A stretch of DNA of 11,883 bases from JBJHBP01 sp050485685 (GTDB taxonomy: Bacteria; Pseudomonadota; Gammaproteobacteria; Steroidobacterales; Rariloculaceae): assembly GCA_050485685.1 (NCBI GenBank), contig JBJHBW010000044.1:1-11883 (forward strand), in the 5' to 3' direction. The translations under genes and the position numbers were made by a program. Shown in pieces: positions 1 to 7,067 of the stretch. The notes beneath the pieces are model-generated. The model made no database searches, was not told the DNA's origin, and saw only the letters and a program-made list of their open reading frames with translations. Each line of letters begins with the position of its first letter. Positions within the stretch are counted from its first letter, which is position 1.

Positions 1-951
1 GCGAACATCGGCGGTTCCACGACGCCGGTTGCGCACGGCAGCAATCCGGTGGCGATTGCGATGATCGCCGCCGCAACCGGCACAACGATCACGTTCGCGC
101 AGTGGACCATGATCGGCCTGCCGATGGCGCTGATCTTTGCCGGCTCCACCTATTTCGTGCTGCGTTATATTGCACGCGCCGATGCCAGTGCCTTTGCGCG
201 CCCTGAGACGGTGGACCTGATCGATCGCGAACGCCAGAAGCTCGGCCCCATGCCGGTTTCCGAGAAACGCGCGCTGATGTGGATGGGCTTCGCGGTCCTG
301 TTGTGGATGGTGCCCGACTTCGCGCGCGTGCTCGGTGATCAGGGCCTGATCGCGCAAGAGACGGCTGCGACCATAGGCAGCCGCTTCAGTCTGGCGGTGC
401 CCGCACTGCTGATTCCGGTGGCCATGTGTCTTACGCCGGCCGGTGACGGCAAACGCGAATACCTGCTGACCTGGAAGGAATGGGTCAACGGCGTGGACTG
501 GGGCATGATCATCTTTCTGTCCGGCATTCTTGCGCTGGGCGGCGCCATCGGTGCGACTGAAACCGGTCTGCCCGATTTTCTGCGCCTGACCCTGGAACCT
601 CTGTTGTCGGGGCTTTCGGAGTACGTGTTCGTGTTCGTGCTGCTGCTCGGCCTGATCGTCGTCACCAGCGTGATATCGAATCTGGTTTCACTGACCATCT
701 TCATGCCGGTTGGCATCACGCTGTCCAGCACGTTCGGGATAGGATCGCCGCTGGCGATAGGCATGTGCATTGCCATTGGCCTGTCGCTGGCTTATCTGCT
801 TCCGTCCGGTACCGCGACGAACGCAATCGTGGCCGGTTCCGGCTATCTGCGTGTCAGCACGATGGCCAGGCTGGGCATCGTGGTGGTGCTGCTGCACACA
901 TTCCTGCTGACGGTCATCGGTTATCCGCTGGCGAAATTCATTCTCGGCTGA
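1..951 (+). CDS. SLC13/DASS-family anion transporter, C-terminal part (5' end outside window)
   Basis: The reading frame is open from base 1 to the TGA at 949-951, giving 316 residues without an N-terminus. A Met codon at 49 lies inside the conserved region and is not a plausible start. The fragment is strongly hydrophobic, with many membrane segments. It carries the two pseudo-repeated signatures of the divalent anion:sodium symporter family. The first is at the very start (ANIGGSTTPV, where the family usually reads GTATPIGTPPN). The second is SNLVSLTIFMP followed by LLPSGTATNAIVAGSGY. Relatives import sulfate, citrate or C4-dicarboxylates across the inner membrane. The neighbouring cysK, cysG, cysB and cysH make sulfate a reasonable guess, but substrate cannot be read from the sequence. 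It converges on cysK with a 37-nt gap. Family assignment is firm; substrate is inference. Confidence 0.85.
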   Translation, partial: ANIGGSTTPVAHGSNPVAIAMIAAATGTTITFAQWTMIGLPMALIFAGSTYFVLRYIARADASAFARPETVDLIDRERQKLGPMPVSEKRALMWMGFAVLLWMVPDFARVLGDQGLIAQETAATIGSRFSLAVPALLIPVAMCLTPAGDGKREYLLTWKEWVNGVDWGMIIFLSGILALGGAIGATETGLPDFLRLTLEPLLSGLSEYVFVFVLLLGLIVVTSVISNLVSLTIFMPVGITLSSTFGIGSPLAIGMCIAIGLSLAYLLPSGTATNAIVAGSGYLRVSTMARLGIVVVLLHTFLLTVIGYPLAKFILG

Positions 952-988
952 GATCGCTTCGCTCCCGCCGGGTGTTGTGAAGCGATGC
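952..988. terminator. Inverted repeat between convergent genes, possible bidirectional terminator
   Basis: ATCGCTTC at 953-960 is a perfect reverse complement of GAAGCGAT at 979-986, giving an 8-bp stem with an 18-nt loop. It fills the whole gap between the stop codons of the transporter (+) and cysK (-), where a two-way terminator would be expected. No T-tract follows on either strand, so it is not a classic intrinsic terminator. Confidence 0.4.
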
Positions 989-1948
989 TCAGGGCGATAG
1001 CTGTGCCAGCCACTCGTCGTCGGAGCCGTCGCTGAGGTCGTCGAACAGCCAGGTGCCGAGATAGCGCTCGCCGGTGTCTGGCAGCATCGCCAGCAGCACC
1101 GATCCCGGCGCCGCACGTTCGGAGACTTTCAGCGCAGCCGCGAGCGTGGCACCGGCCGAGATGCCGACGAAGATACCTTCTTCCCGGGCCAGACGACGCG
1201 CCGTCTGCTTGCCTTCGTCGTCGGTCACCGTGACCAGCTCGTCGTAGACCTGCGGGTTGAGTACATCGGGCACGAAATCCGGCGTCCAACCCTGGATCTT
1301 GTGCGGATGCCAGTCCTTGCCGCCCAGCATGGAGGCTTCGGCCGGTTCGGTCGCGACGATCTTCACTTCCGGCCGGGCCAGCTTGATGACCTCGCCCGCA
1401 CCGGTCAGGGTGCCGCCGGTGCCCCAGCCCGTGACCCAGTAATCCAGTTGTCGTGCGGCGAAATCCTTGAGGATTTCCGGCCCCGTGGTCTGGCGGTGGA
1501 AAGCCGGGTTGGCGGGGTTTTCGAACTGGCGCGCGAGAAACCAGCCGTGCTTCGCGGCAAGTTGTTCTGCGGCGCGTACCATGCCGGTGCCGCGTTCTGT
1601 GGCTGGCGTCAGCAACACTTTCGCGCCCAATGCGCGCATGATTTTTCGCCGCTCCACCGAAAACGTTTCCGCCATGGTGGCAACAAACGGGTAGCCCTTG
1701 GCAGCGCAGACCATGGCCAGCGCGATACCGGTGTTTCCCGATGTCGCTTCGATCACGGTCTGCCCAGGCTTGATCGTGCCGCGTTTCTCCGCGTCGGTGA
1801 TGATGGCCAGTGCGAGCCGGTCCTTGACCGACGCCATGGGATTGAACGCCTCGATCTTCACATAGATGGTGACGTGCTCAGGCGCCATGCGGTTGAGGCG
1901 CACGACAGGCGTGTTGCCTATCGTGTCGAGAATGCTGTCGTAGATCAC
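989..1948 (-). CDS. cysK: Cysteine synthase (O-acetylserine sulfhydrylase), CysK type
   Basis: This PLP enzyme makes L-cysteine from O-acetyl-L-serine and sulfide, the last step of sulfate assimilation, in the cytoplasm. At 319 residues it has the usual family length. The PLP lysine is K42 in SVKDR. The substrate/PLP loop TSGNTG is at 69-74, and the phosphate-binding glycine loop GTGGT is at 176-180, preceded by GW where most CysK have GV. PDTGERYL is near the C-terminus. The stretch SVERRKIMRALGAK resembles CysK more than CysM, but A versus B isozyme is not certain. The start is GTG at 1948, giving MIYDSILDTIGNTP, a typical CysK N-terminus. Its ribosome-binding site is weak. A sigma-70-like promoter lies in the 83-nt gap after cysG, so it may be transcribed both alone and with cysG. 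Confidence 0.93.
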   Translation of the reverse strand: MIYDSILDTIGNTPVVRLNRMAPEHVTIYVKIEAFNPMASVKDRLALAIITDAEKRGTIKPGQTVIEATSGNTGIALAMVCAAKGYPFVATMAETFSVERRKIMRALGAKVLLTPATERGTGMVRAAEQLAAKHGWFLARQFENPANPAFHRQTTGPEILKDFAARQLDYWVTGWGTGGTLTGAGEVIKLARPEVKIVATEPAEASMLGGKDWHPHKIQGWTPDFVPDVLNPQVYDELVTVTDDEGKQTARRLAREEGIFVGISAGATLAAALKVSERAAPGSVLLAMLPDTGERYLGTWLFDDLSDGSDDEWLAQLSP

Positions 1949-1979
1949 TGTGTGTCAGTCCGCGGTGAGATGAAAGTGA

Positions 1980-2009
1980 ATGATAAGCACCGGATGAACG
2001 CAATGTCAG
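1980..2009 (-). promoter_or_regulatory. Candidate sigma-70 promoter for cysK
   Basis: On the minus strand, CTGACA (2009-2004, 5/6 match to TTGACA) and TATCAT (1985-1980, 5/6 match to TATAAT) are separated by 18 nt. Initiation near 1973 would give a leader of about 25 nt before the GTG at 1948. The site lies between the cysG stop and the cysK start. Confidence 0.45.
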
Positions 2010-2031
2010 CAGGCGGATGTACCGGTGCCGG

Positions 2032-3477
2032 TCACTCGATCTGTGCCTGCGAATGCATGCGGGGGCTGCTATCGGCCCGTACCAGCCTGTGCGGTGCAAA
2101 CCAGCCGAAACGTTCCGCACAGCGGGTCGTCTCGCCGACCAGCAGCAGGGCAGGCGAACCGATCATGTGCGTCTCGCACGCGGCCGGCAGCGTGGCAATG
2201 GTCGCGCGTATCACCCGCTGTTCGGGCAGCGTGCCATTTTCGACAACTGCGACCGGCGTGTCGGGATCATGGCCAAGCCGTATCAGTTCGGCGCTGATCA
2301 CCGGATAACCGGCCACACCCATGTACAGCGCAAGCGTCTGCCCGGGTCTGAAGGCGGCGAGATCCGCGCGGCGGTGCTCGTCTATCTCCGTGTGTCCGGT
2401 CGCCAGCATCACCGTGCGCGCAACGCCGCGCAGCGTCAGCGGTATGCCGGCATAGGCTGCACAGCCTTCCACGGCGGACACGCCGGGCACCACCTGAAAC
2501 GGCAGGCCGGCGTCGAGCAGCGCCTGCAGTTCTTCACCGGCGCGGCCGAACACCATGGGATCGCCGCCCTTAAGCCTGCACACCCGCCTGCCCTCGCCGA
2601 CCAGCTTCACCAGCAGCTGGTTGATCTGGTATTGCTTCATGGAGTGCCTGCCGGCCTGTTTGCCGACGGAAATCAGTTCACCGTCCTTGCGCGCGTATTC
2701 CAGAAGCAGCGGATTCACGAGCCGGTCATACAGCACGACATCGGCCTGTGACAGCAGCTGGCGACCGCGCAGAGTGATCAGGTCCGGGCTGCCGGGGCCG
2801 GCGCCCACCAGCCAGGCCTCGCCAGTCCTTGCGTCGCGTTCATCGTTCCAGTCGGCCAGTGCGTGTTCCAGCGCCTGCTCCGCGGCGCTGTCCCGACCTG
2901 CATAGACATGCTCGGCCGTGCCGCCGCCGAATACGCGCTGCCAGAAACGCTGGCGTTTTTCCGGATCGGGGATGCGTTCCCTGACCTTCTCGCGCCAGCG
3001 GCCGGCCAGCGCGCCCAGTTGCCCGATCCGCGCCGGCAGCATGCTTTCGATCACGCCCTTGATCCAGCGAGCGAGCACCGGCGCATTGCCACCGCTGCCT
3101 ATCGCCACCGTAATCGGTGCGCGGTTGATGATGGCCGGCATGATGAAGCTGCAAAGTTCTGGCTGGTCGACGACGTTGCACCAGACTCGCGACTTTTCAG
3201 CGCAATCAGCGACGCGATGGTTCACGTCGTGGTCGTCGGTGGCGGCGACGACCAGCCAGTAGGGCTCCAGCCCATGGTCGGTGAAGGTCTCACGCAGCAC
3301 GCGGATCTCGCCGCCATGTTCGCGCGCGAGCAGGTCGGCATGCAGCTGTGGTGCCATCACGGTGATACGGGCGCCGGCACTGAGCAGCAGGCGCACGCGT
3401 CGCGCCGCCACATGACCGCCGCCCACCACGAGGCAGTGCCGATTCCTGAGATCGGCGAACAGAGGTAAGTGTTCCAT
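2032..3477 (-). CDS. cysG: Siroheme synthase: precorrin-2 dehydrogenase/ferrochelatase fused to uroporphyrinogen-III methyltransferase
   Basis: This trifunctional cytoplasmic enzyme converts uroporphyrinogen III to siroheme, the cofactor of assimilatory sulfite reductase. From the ATG at 3477 it has 481 residues (E. coli CysG has 457). The N-terminal half is the dehydrogenase/chelatase: MEHLPLFADL, an NAD-binding GGG-AARR loop just after it, and SGGNAPVLARW. The C-terminal half is the SAM-dependent methyltransferase: GAGPGSPDLITLRG, VVLYDRLV, VCRLKGGDPMVFGR, and SGIPLT-like (AGIPLTLRG). The frame also allows a GTG start at 3504, but CysG proteins begin close to the -LPLFADL- motif, and AAGGA lies 12 nt upstream of the ATG, so 3477 is preferred. 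About 20 residues after the methyltransferase domain are an unconserved tail. It is transcribed divergently from cysB and lies upstream of cysK, consistent with CysB control. Confidence 0.93.
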   Translation of the reverse strand: MEHLPLFADLRNRHCLVVGGGHVAARRVRLLLSAGARITVMAPQLHADLLAREHGGEIRVLRETFTDHGLEPYWLVVAATDDHDVNHRVADCAEKSRVWCNVVDQPELCSFIMPAIINRAPITVAIGSGGNAPVLARWIKGVIESMLPARIGQLGALAGRWREKVRERIPDPEKRQRFWQRVFGGGTAEHVYAGRDSAAEQALEHALADWNDERDARTGEAWLVGAGPGSPDLITLRGRQLLSQADVVLYDRLVNPLLLEYARKDGELISVGKQAGRHSMKQYQINQLLVKLVGEGRRVCRLKGGDPMVFGRAGEELQALLDAGLPFQVVPGVSAVEGCAAYAGIPLTLRGVARTVMLATGHTEIDEHRRADLAAFRPGQTLALYMGVAGYPVISAELIRLGHDPDTPVAVVENGTLPEQRVIRATIATLPAACETHMIGSPALLLVGETTRCAERFGWFAPHRLVRADSSPRMHSQAQIE

Positions 3478-3695
3478 AGCTGTAGGCAATCCTTGCCGAT
3501 TCACGATAACCGCGCGCTCAACAAAGGGACAATAGGATGTGCTTCTGCGGTTATGACACTGCTGAATATAGATGCTGCCGCATCACCATGCAGCCTGGTT
3601 GACAGGTCTTTGTAACTAATGGTTATATACCTTACAGGCCGCCGACTCGGACGACGAGGACGCGGCCTTTTGGTTGGTGCGCGGAGGACGCCGCA
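3478..3695. promoter_or_regulatory. cysG-cysB divergent intergenic region with cysB promoter
   Basis: This 218-nt region is visibly richer in A+T than the flanking genes. On the plus strand a perfect -35 TTGACA (3599-3604) is followed 19 nt later by TATATA (3624-3629). A 17-19 nt spacing range overlaps several AT-rich hexamers, so the exact -10 is uncertain. On the minus strand TATATT (3570-3565) is the best -10 for cysG, but no good -35 goes with it, which would suit an activator-dependent promoter. GGTTAT occurs at 3549-3554 and 3621-3626. LysR-type genes commonly bind the region between themselves and a divergent target, so CysB sites here are plausible but not identified. Confidence 0.5.
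3636..3671 (+). terminator. Hairpin followed by T-run in the cysB leader (possible attenuator)
   Basis: AGGCCGC (3636-3642) pairs perfectly with GCGGCCT (3662-3668) across a 19-nt loop. The 3' arm runs into TTTT (3668-3671). It sits between the candidate cysB promoter and the cysB ribosome-binding site, so transcription of cysB would pass through it. The T-run is short and the loop long, so termination activity is doubtful. Confidence 0.25.
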
Positions 3696-4706
3696 GTGAC
3701 GCTCAAGCAGCTGAAGTATCTGGTCGGTATCGTCGATAGCGGCCTGAACATCACGTCCGCGGCCGAGCGGCTTTATACCAGTCAGCCCGGTATCAGCAAG
3801 CAGCTTAAGCAGCTCGAGGCAGAGCTGGGCGTGCAGCTGTTCACCCGCAAGGGCAAGAGCCTTGCCGCGATCACGCCGGCGGGCCGCGAAGTCATCGCGC
3901 GCGCGCGCAAGATCCTGCGCGAAGTGGAGAACATCAGCAGTCTGGCCAGTGACCTGACGGCAGAGCAGGACGGCATGCTGTCCATTGCCACCACGCATAC
4001 CCAGGCACGCTACGTGCTGCCGGAAGTGATTCGTGCGTTCCGCGAGCGTTATCCGAAGGTGGATCTGGAGCTGCATCAGGGAACGTCGGAGCAGATCGCC
4101 GAGCTGATCAGTACCAACAAGGTCGACTTTGCGATTGCCACGGGTGCGCAGCACCTGTTTCCGCATCTCACCGTGCTGCCGATCTATCACTGGCACCGCA
4201 TTGCGCTGGTGCCCAAGGATCATCCGCTGGCGCGCCAGCGCAAGGCACTGGATCTGAAGACGCTGGCCGACTATCCGCTGGTCACCTATGTGTTCAGCCT
4301 GACCGGGGAATCGTCATTCAAACGCGCCTTCCGCGAACAGGGTCTGGAGCCGCGGGTCGTGTTCACGGCGCGAGACGCGGACATCATCAAGACCTATGTG
4401 CGCATGGGCATGGGGGTGGGCGTGATCGCGTCGATGGCCTACGAATGCCAGGACCGCGACGACCTGCGCGCCATAGACGCACGCGGACTCTTCCCGCAGG
4501 TCACGACCTGGCTGGGCTTTCCGCGCGACATGGTGCTGCGCAGCTTCATGGTGGACTTCATCCATCTGTTCGCGCCGCATTATTCGCCGCGGCTGATTCG
4601 AGATGCCGCGGCGCTGGCGACCCAGGAACAGATCGATGAGCTGCTGAAGGGTATTGTGCTGCCGGAACGTGGCGGCTGCGATCAGGATGCGGCTGCCGCG
4701 GCGTGA
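3696..4706 (+). CDS. cysB: CysB-type LysR-family transcriptional regulator of cysteine biosynthesis
   Basis: CysB activates sulfate-assimilation genes under sulfur limitation, with N-acetylserine as inducer and sulfide/thiosulfate as anti-inducers in enteric bacteria. The 336-residue protein has a winged helix-turn-helix at residues 1-60 (recognition region TSQPGISKQLKQLE) and a periplasmic-binding-protein-like effector domain from about 92. The effector-site stretch ATTHTQARY places T100, T102 and Q103 at the same numbering as E. coli CysB. Further CysB-specific blocks are YPLVTY, FTARDADIIKTYVRMGMGVGVIASMA and the C-terminal FAPHYSPRLI. The start is GTG at 3696, with an excellent GGAGGA ribosome-binding site at 3683-3688, 7 nt upstream. 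It is divergent from cysG and convergent with cysH. A roughly 12-residue tail after LPERGG, alanine-rich at the end, is extra relative to E. coli. Alternative: the related regulator Cbl, but the match and context favour CysB. Confidence 0.95.
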   Translation: MTLKQLKYLVGIVDSGLNITSAAERLYTSQPGISKQLKQLEAELGVQLFTRKGKSLAAITPAGREVIARARKILREVENISSLASDLTAEQDGMLSIATTHTQARYVLPEVIRAFRERYPKVDLELHQGTSEQIAELISTNKVDFAIATGAQHLFPHLTVLPIYHWHRIALVPKDHPLARQRKALDLKTLADYPLVTYVFSLTGESSFKRAFREQGLEPRVVFTARDADIIKTYVRMGMGVGVIASMAYECQDRDDLRAIDARGLFPQVTTWLGFPRDMVLRSFMVDFIHLFAPHYSPRLIRDAAALATQEQIDELLKGIVLPERGGCDQDAAAAA

Positions 4707-4715
4707 ATGCCGCGG
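4696..4715. terminator. Strong GC hairpin at the cysB stop codon, between convergent genes
   Basis: CCGCGGC (4696-4702) and GCCGCGG (4709-4715) form a perfect 7-bp G+C-only stem with a 6-nt loop that contains the cysB TGA (4704-4706). The cysH stop is only 17 nt further on. There is no T-run on either side. It may block transcription from the opposing gene or protect the 3' end, but intrinsic termination is not supported. Confidence 0.35.
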
Positions 4716-4731
4716 ACACGCAAGGTCTGTG

Positions 4732-5550
4732 CTACAGATCGCCCAGATTGATCTCGTGAATCCCGCACTCGCGTTTCAGTCCAAAGAAACGCGTCTGATC
4801 CAGCGTGCTGACTTCGTGTATGGGCCGCGTGCTGTGATGATCGCCGATTGAGACATAGCCCTTCTCCCACAGCGGGTGATAGGGCAGATCGTGCTTGCGC
4901 AGGTAATGATGGATGTCGCGATCGGTCCAGTCGGCCAGCGGGTGCACTTTCCAGCGACCGCCCGACCAGTCCAGATACGGAATGTTGGCGCGGCTTTCGC
5001 TCTGGTTGCGACGCAGGCCGGCGAACCAGGTGCTGACACCGAGCTCGCGCAGAGCGCGGCGCATAGGCTCGACCTTGTTCTCTTCGTTATAGGCATTCAG
5101 CCCGGTCAGCCCCTGACGCCAGCGCTGGCCATGGCGCGCTTCCTGCCATGCCGGTGAGACTTCGGCACGATAGATCCTGAGGTTGAGCTTCAGGCGCTCG
5201 GTCAGTTCATCGATGAACCGGTAGGTTTCGGGGAACAGGTAGCCGGTGTCGACGAGAATGATCGGGATGTTCGCGTCCACGCGCGTGACCAGGTGCAATG
5301 AAACCGCCGCCTGGGCGCCGAAGCTGGACGTGAGCACATGGTTGCCGGGCAGATTCTCGAATGCCCACTCGATGCGCTCCAGCGGCGCGAGTTCGGCAAA
5401 GCGGCGGTTGCAGTGCTCGAGCGCAAGTGCACGGCTGGCTTCCTCGTCATAGGCACCCGGGCCTATGACACCGGAATCCACGGCACGCGCGTTGTCCGCG
5501 AGTGAATCCGCTGCAATGTGTTTTTCGACTACGCTGGCTTGTGCACTCAT
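4732..5550 (-). CDS. cysH: Phosphoadenylyl-sulfate (PAPS) reductase, thioredoxin-dependent
   Basis: The enzyme reduces PAPS to sulfite and adenosine 3',5'-bisphosphate. It has 272 residues; E. coli CysH has 244, and the extra length is a variable N-terminal segment of about 45 residues. The nucleotide-binding region includes LTSSFGAQ and VDTGYLFPET. The conserved RRNQSES segment follows, and the catalytic C-terminal motif KRECGIH has C262 as the active cysteine. Only one other cysteine exists (C47). The CC and CxxC pairs that hold the [4Fe-4S] cluster of APS reductases are replaced by YNEENKVEP and SIGDHHSTRP, as in E. coli, so this should use PAPS. The ATG at 5550 follows a GGAAGAAG ribosome-binding site. 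It converges with cysB 25 nt away and is separated by 121 nt from the heme operon upstream, so it probably has its own promoter. Confidence 0.95.
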   Translation of the reverse strand: MSAQASVVEKHIAADSLADNARAVDSGVIGPGAYDEEASRALALEHCNRRFAELAPLERIEWAFENLPGNHVLTSSFGAQAAVSLHLVTRVDANIPIILVDTGYLFPETYRFIDELTERLKLNLRIYRAEVSPAWQEARHGQRWRQGLTGLNAYNEENKVEPMRRALRELGVSTWFAGLRRNQSESRANIPYLDWSGGRWKVHPLADWTDRDIHHYLRKHDLPYHPLWEKGYVSIGDHHSTRPIHEVSTLDQTRFFGLKRECGIHEINLGDL

Positions 5551-5671
5551 CGTTTCTTCTTCCGTGCTCAGTCACCGCGCAGGCTGATGCGACAGTGCCC
5601 GGCAAATCCGGGCCCTTAAAGTACGGACCAGCGATATAAACAGGAACGTTTAAGTTCTTATTCCGGTATAG
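5551..5671 (-). promoter_or_regulatory. cysH upstream region: AT-rich promoter segment and leader hairpin
   Basis: Positions 5616-5671 are markedly AT-rich. On the minus strand TATATC (5638-5633) is a possible -10 without a convincing -35, which fits a CysB-activated promoter. The plus-strand segment GGAACGTTTAAGTTC (5643-5657) contains the inverted repeat GAAC-6-GTTC just upstream of it and is a possible operator. Between the promoter and the gene, GCCCGG (5597-5602) and CCGGGC (5608-5613) form a perfect 6-bp stem with a CAAAT loop. No T-run follows in either direction, so it is either a leader structure or an inefficient terminator for the preceding heme operon. Confidence 0.35.
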
Positions 5672-7048
5672 CTAAAGCGCATAAGACAGGATGTCGGCGG
5701 CGACCTGCTCGCCGGATTCCATGGCGCCTTCCATTCCGCGACTGGCCGAAGCCAGATGTTCGCCGCAAAAATGTATGCGTGCCAGCGGCTTACCCATCTC
5801 GCCGGCCCAGCGATGTACCTGGCCGGGGCGAAACCAGGCCCAGCCGCCGGCAGCATGAGGATCGGCGCCCCAGGACTTGAACCCCATCAGTTCCAGCTGA
5901 CCCCGTGCTGCCGGGCGCACGGTTTCGAGCGCGGCAATCACCTGTGCGCCCACATCCGCCGGTTGCATGGCGTCCAGCCGTGCCGCATTGGCGCCCATGG
6001 CCCATGCTGTGAGACTGGTGACTTCTTCCGGGTCGTCACCATTGCGCGAAGCGGCCACCATGCCGGCAATCGAGTCGGTGAACAGGCTGGGCGCATAACC
6101 GTCCTGTTCCCAGAACGCTGATTTCGGTCTCAGGTAGACCTGGGTGATCGGCTGCGAGGCCATCTCGGCGATGGCTTCGGCCTGGGCGCCGACAGGTGCC
6201 GGCGACAGTTCGATATGGCGCAACGCGCCGAAGGGCAGGGCGCATATCGCGCTGTCGGCGCGATAGCGCTCGCCGTTCGCACAGACAACTTCTACACCGG
6301 TGCTGGTGGATGCAATGGCCGATACAGGTCGCCGGACCCTGACCTCATCCTGCAGCGCCGCGGCCATCGCCTGCGGAATCCGCTCCACACCGTCGCGGGC
6401 GGTGTAGCCGATCACCCCTTCCGGCGCCCAGGTCCGCTGCTGCCGAGAGAACGCGGCACGGAACAGCAGCTGCAGTGCGGACACGTCCGCGGCGCTGGTG
6501 CCGAAGCTGGGGTTGATGTCATAACCCATCGCGACGGTGCGCTGGTCCAGTCCGAGGTTGAGCATCCAGTCGCGTACCGGAATGTCGAACGAAGCGAACT
6601 CCTCGTTGAGCCAGTGCTGCGGTTCGGCCAGCGGGTTGTCGCGCGCACTGATCGCCCGCGCGAAGGTCCAGGGCATGAGTCTGCGATCGCGTTCGGGAAA
6701 AGGATTGGCCGGATGTGTTGGCCAGTCGGACTGACGGATCAGCGTGTTTCCCAGCGCCAGATCCTGCTCGCGAAAGAATCGCAGCAGTCCGGTCACATCC
6801 ATCAGTTCCACGCCATATCGTTCGGCAGCACCGATGATGCGACGGTAGCCTGCGCCAATGTACGTGCCGCCGGCCTCGCGTGGACCGCCTGGCTGGCTCA
6901 TGGATCGCACGCGACCGCCGACGCGATCCTGCGCCTCCAGCACCAGTACTCTGCAACCGCCGGCTTCCAGCTTCAGCGCGGCGGCGAGACCTGCGAGGCC
7001 CGCGCCGATTACGATCGCGTCATAGCGAGAACTGTCCTGCATGTTCAT
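5672..7048 (-). CDS. FAD-dependent amine-oxidase-family flavoprotein; candidate coproporphyrinogen oxidase of the heme operon
   Basis: The product has 458 residues. The Rossmann dinucleotide loop GAGLAG (15-20), the ribose-binding E38 and RVGGRV (42-47) mark a flavin amine oxidase. The C-terminal FAD segment FCGEHLASASRGMEGAMESG begins at 427. Where monoamine oxidases have the covalent-FAD cysteine (GGC), this protein has AGGWAWFRPG (400-409), so FAD should be non-covalent. The C-terminal motif differs from that of HemY/CgoX porphyrinogen oxidases, so family identity alone suggests an amine or amino-acid oxidase. Position argues otherwise: it starts 19 nt after the ferrochelatase, with CAGG 6 nt before the ATG at 7048, and the operon otherwise lacks the one FAD-type oxidation step that the coproporphyrin pathway needs. 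An upstream GTG at 7084 would overlap the ferrochelatase but has a poorer start context. Family is certain; substrate is unknown. Confidence 0.85.
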   Translation of the reverse strand: MNMQDSSRYDAIVIGAGLAGLAAALKLEAGGCRVLVLEAQDRVGGRVRSMSQPGGPREAGGTYIGAGYRRIIGAAERYGVELMDVTGLLRFFREQDLALGNTLIRQSDWPTHPANPFPERDRRLMPWTFARAISARDNPLAEPQHWLNEEFASFDIPVRDWMLNLGLDQRTVAMGYDINPSFGTSAADVSALQLLFRAAFSRQQRTWAPEGVIGYTARDGVERIPQAMAAALQDEVRVRRPVSAIASTSTGVEVVCANGERYRADSAICALPFGALRHIELSPAPVGAQAEAIAEMASQPITQVYLRPKSAFWEQDGYAPSLFTDSIAGMVAASRNGDDPEEVTSLTAWAMGANAARLDAMQPADVGAQVIAALETVRPAARGQLELMGFKSWGADPHAAGGWAWFRPGQVHRWAGEMGKPLARIHFCGEHLASASRGMEGAMESGEQVAADILSYAL

Positions 7049-7067
7049 TGGTACCTGAAGAAGAGGA

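Noticed and set aside
2021..2032. ACCGGTGCCGGT palindrome at the cysG stop as a terminator
   Set aside because: The stem would be only 4-5 bp with a 2-4 nt loop and no T-run. It lies upstream of a candidate cysK promoter but is too weak to call.
1301..2308. 335-codon open frame on the plus strand
   Set aside because: It is antisense to cysK and the end of cysG, with no motif and no ribosome-binding site; a shadow frame.
4732..5550. Reading cysH as an APS reductase with a [4Fe-4S] cluster
   Set aside because: The cluster cysteine pairs are absent; only C47 and C262 exist. The replacement segments match PAPS reductases.
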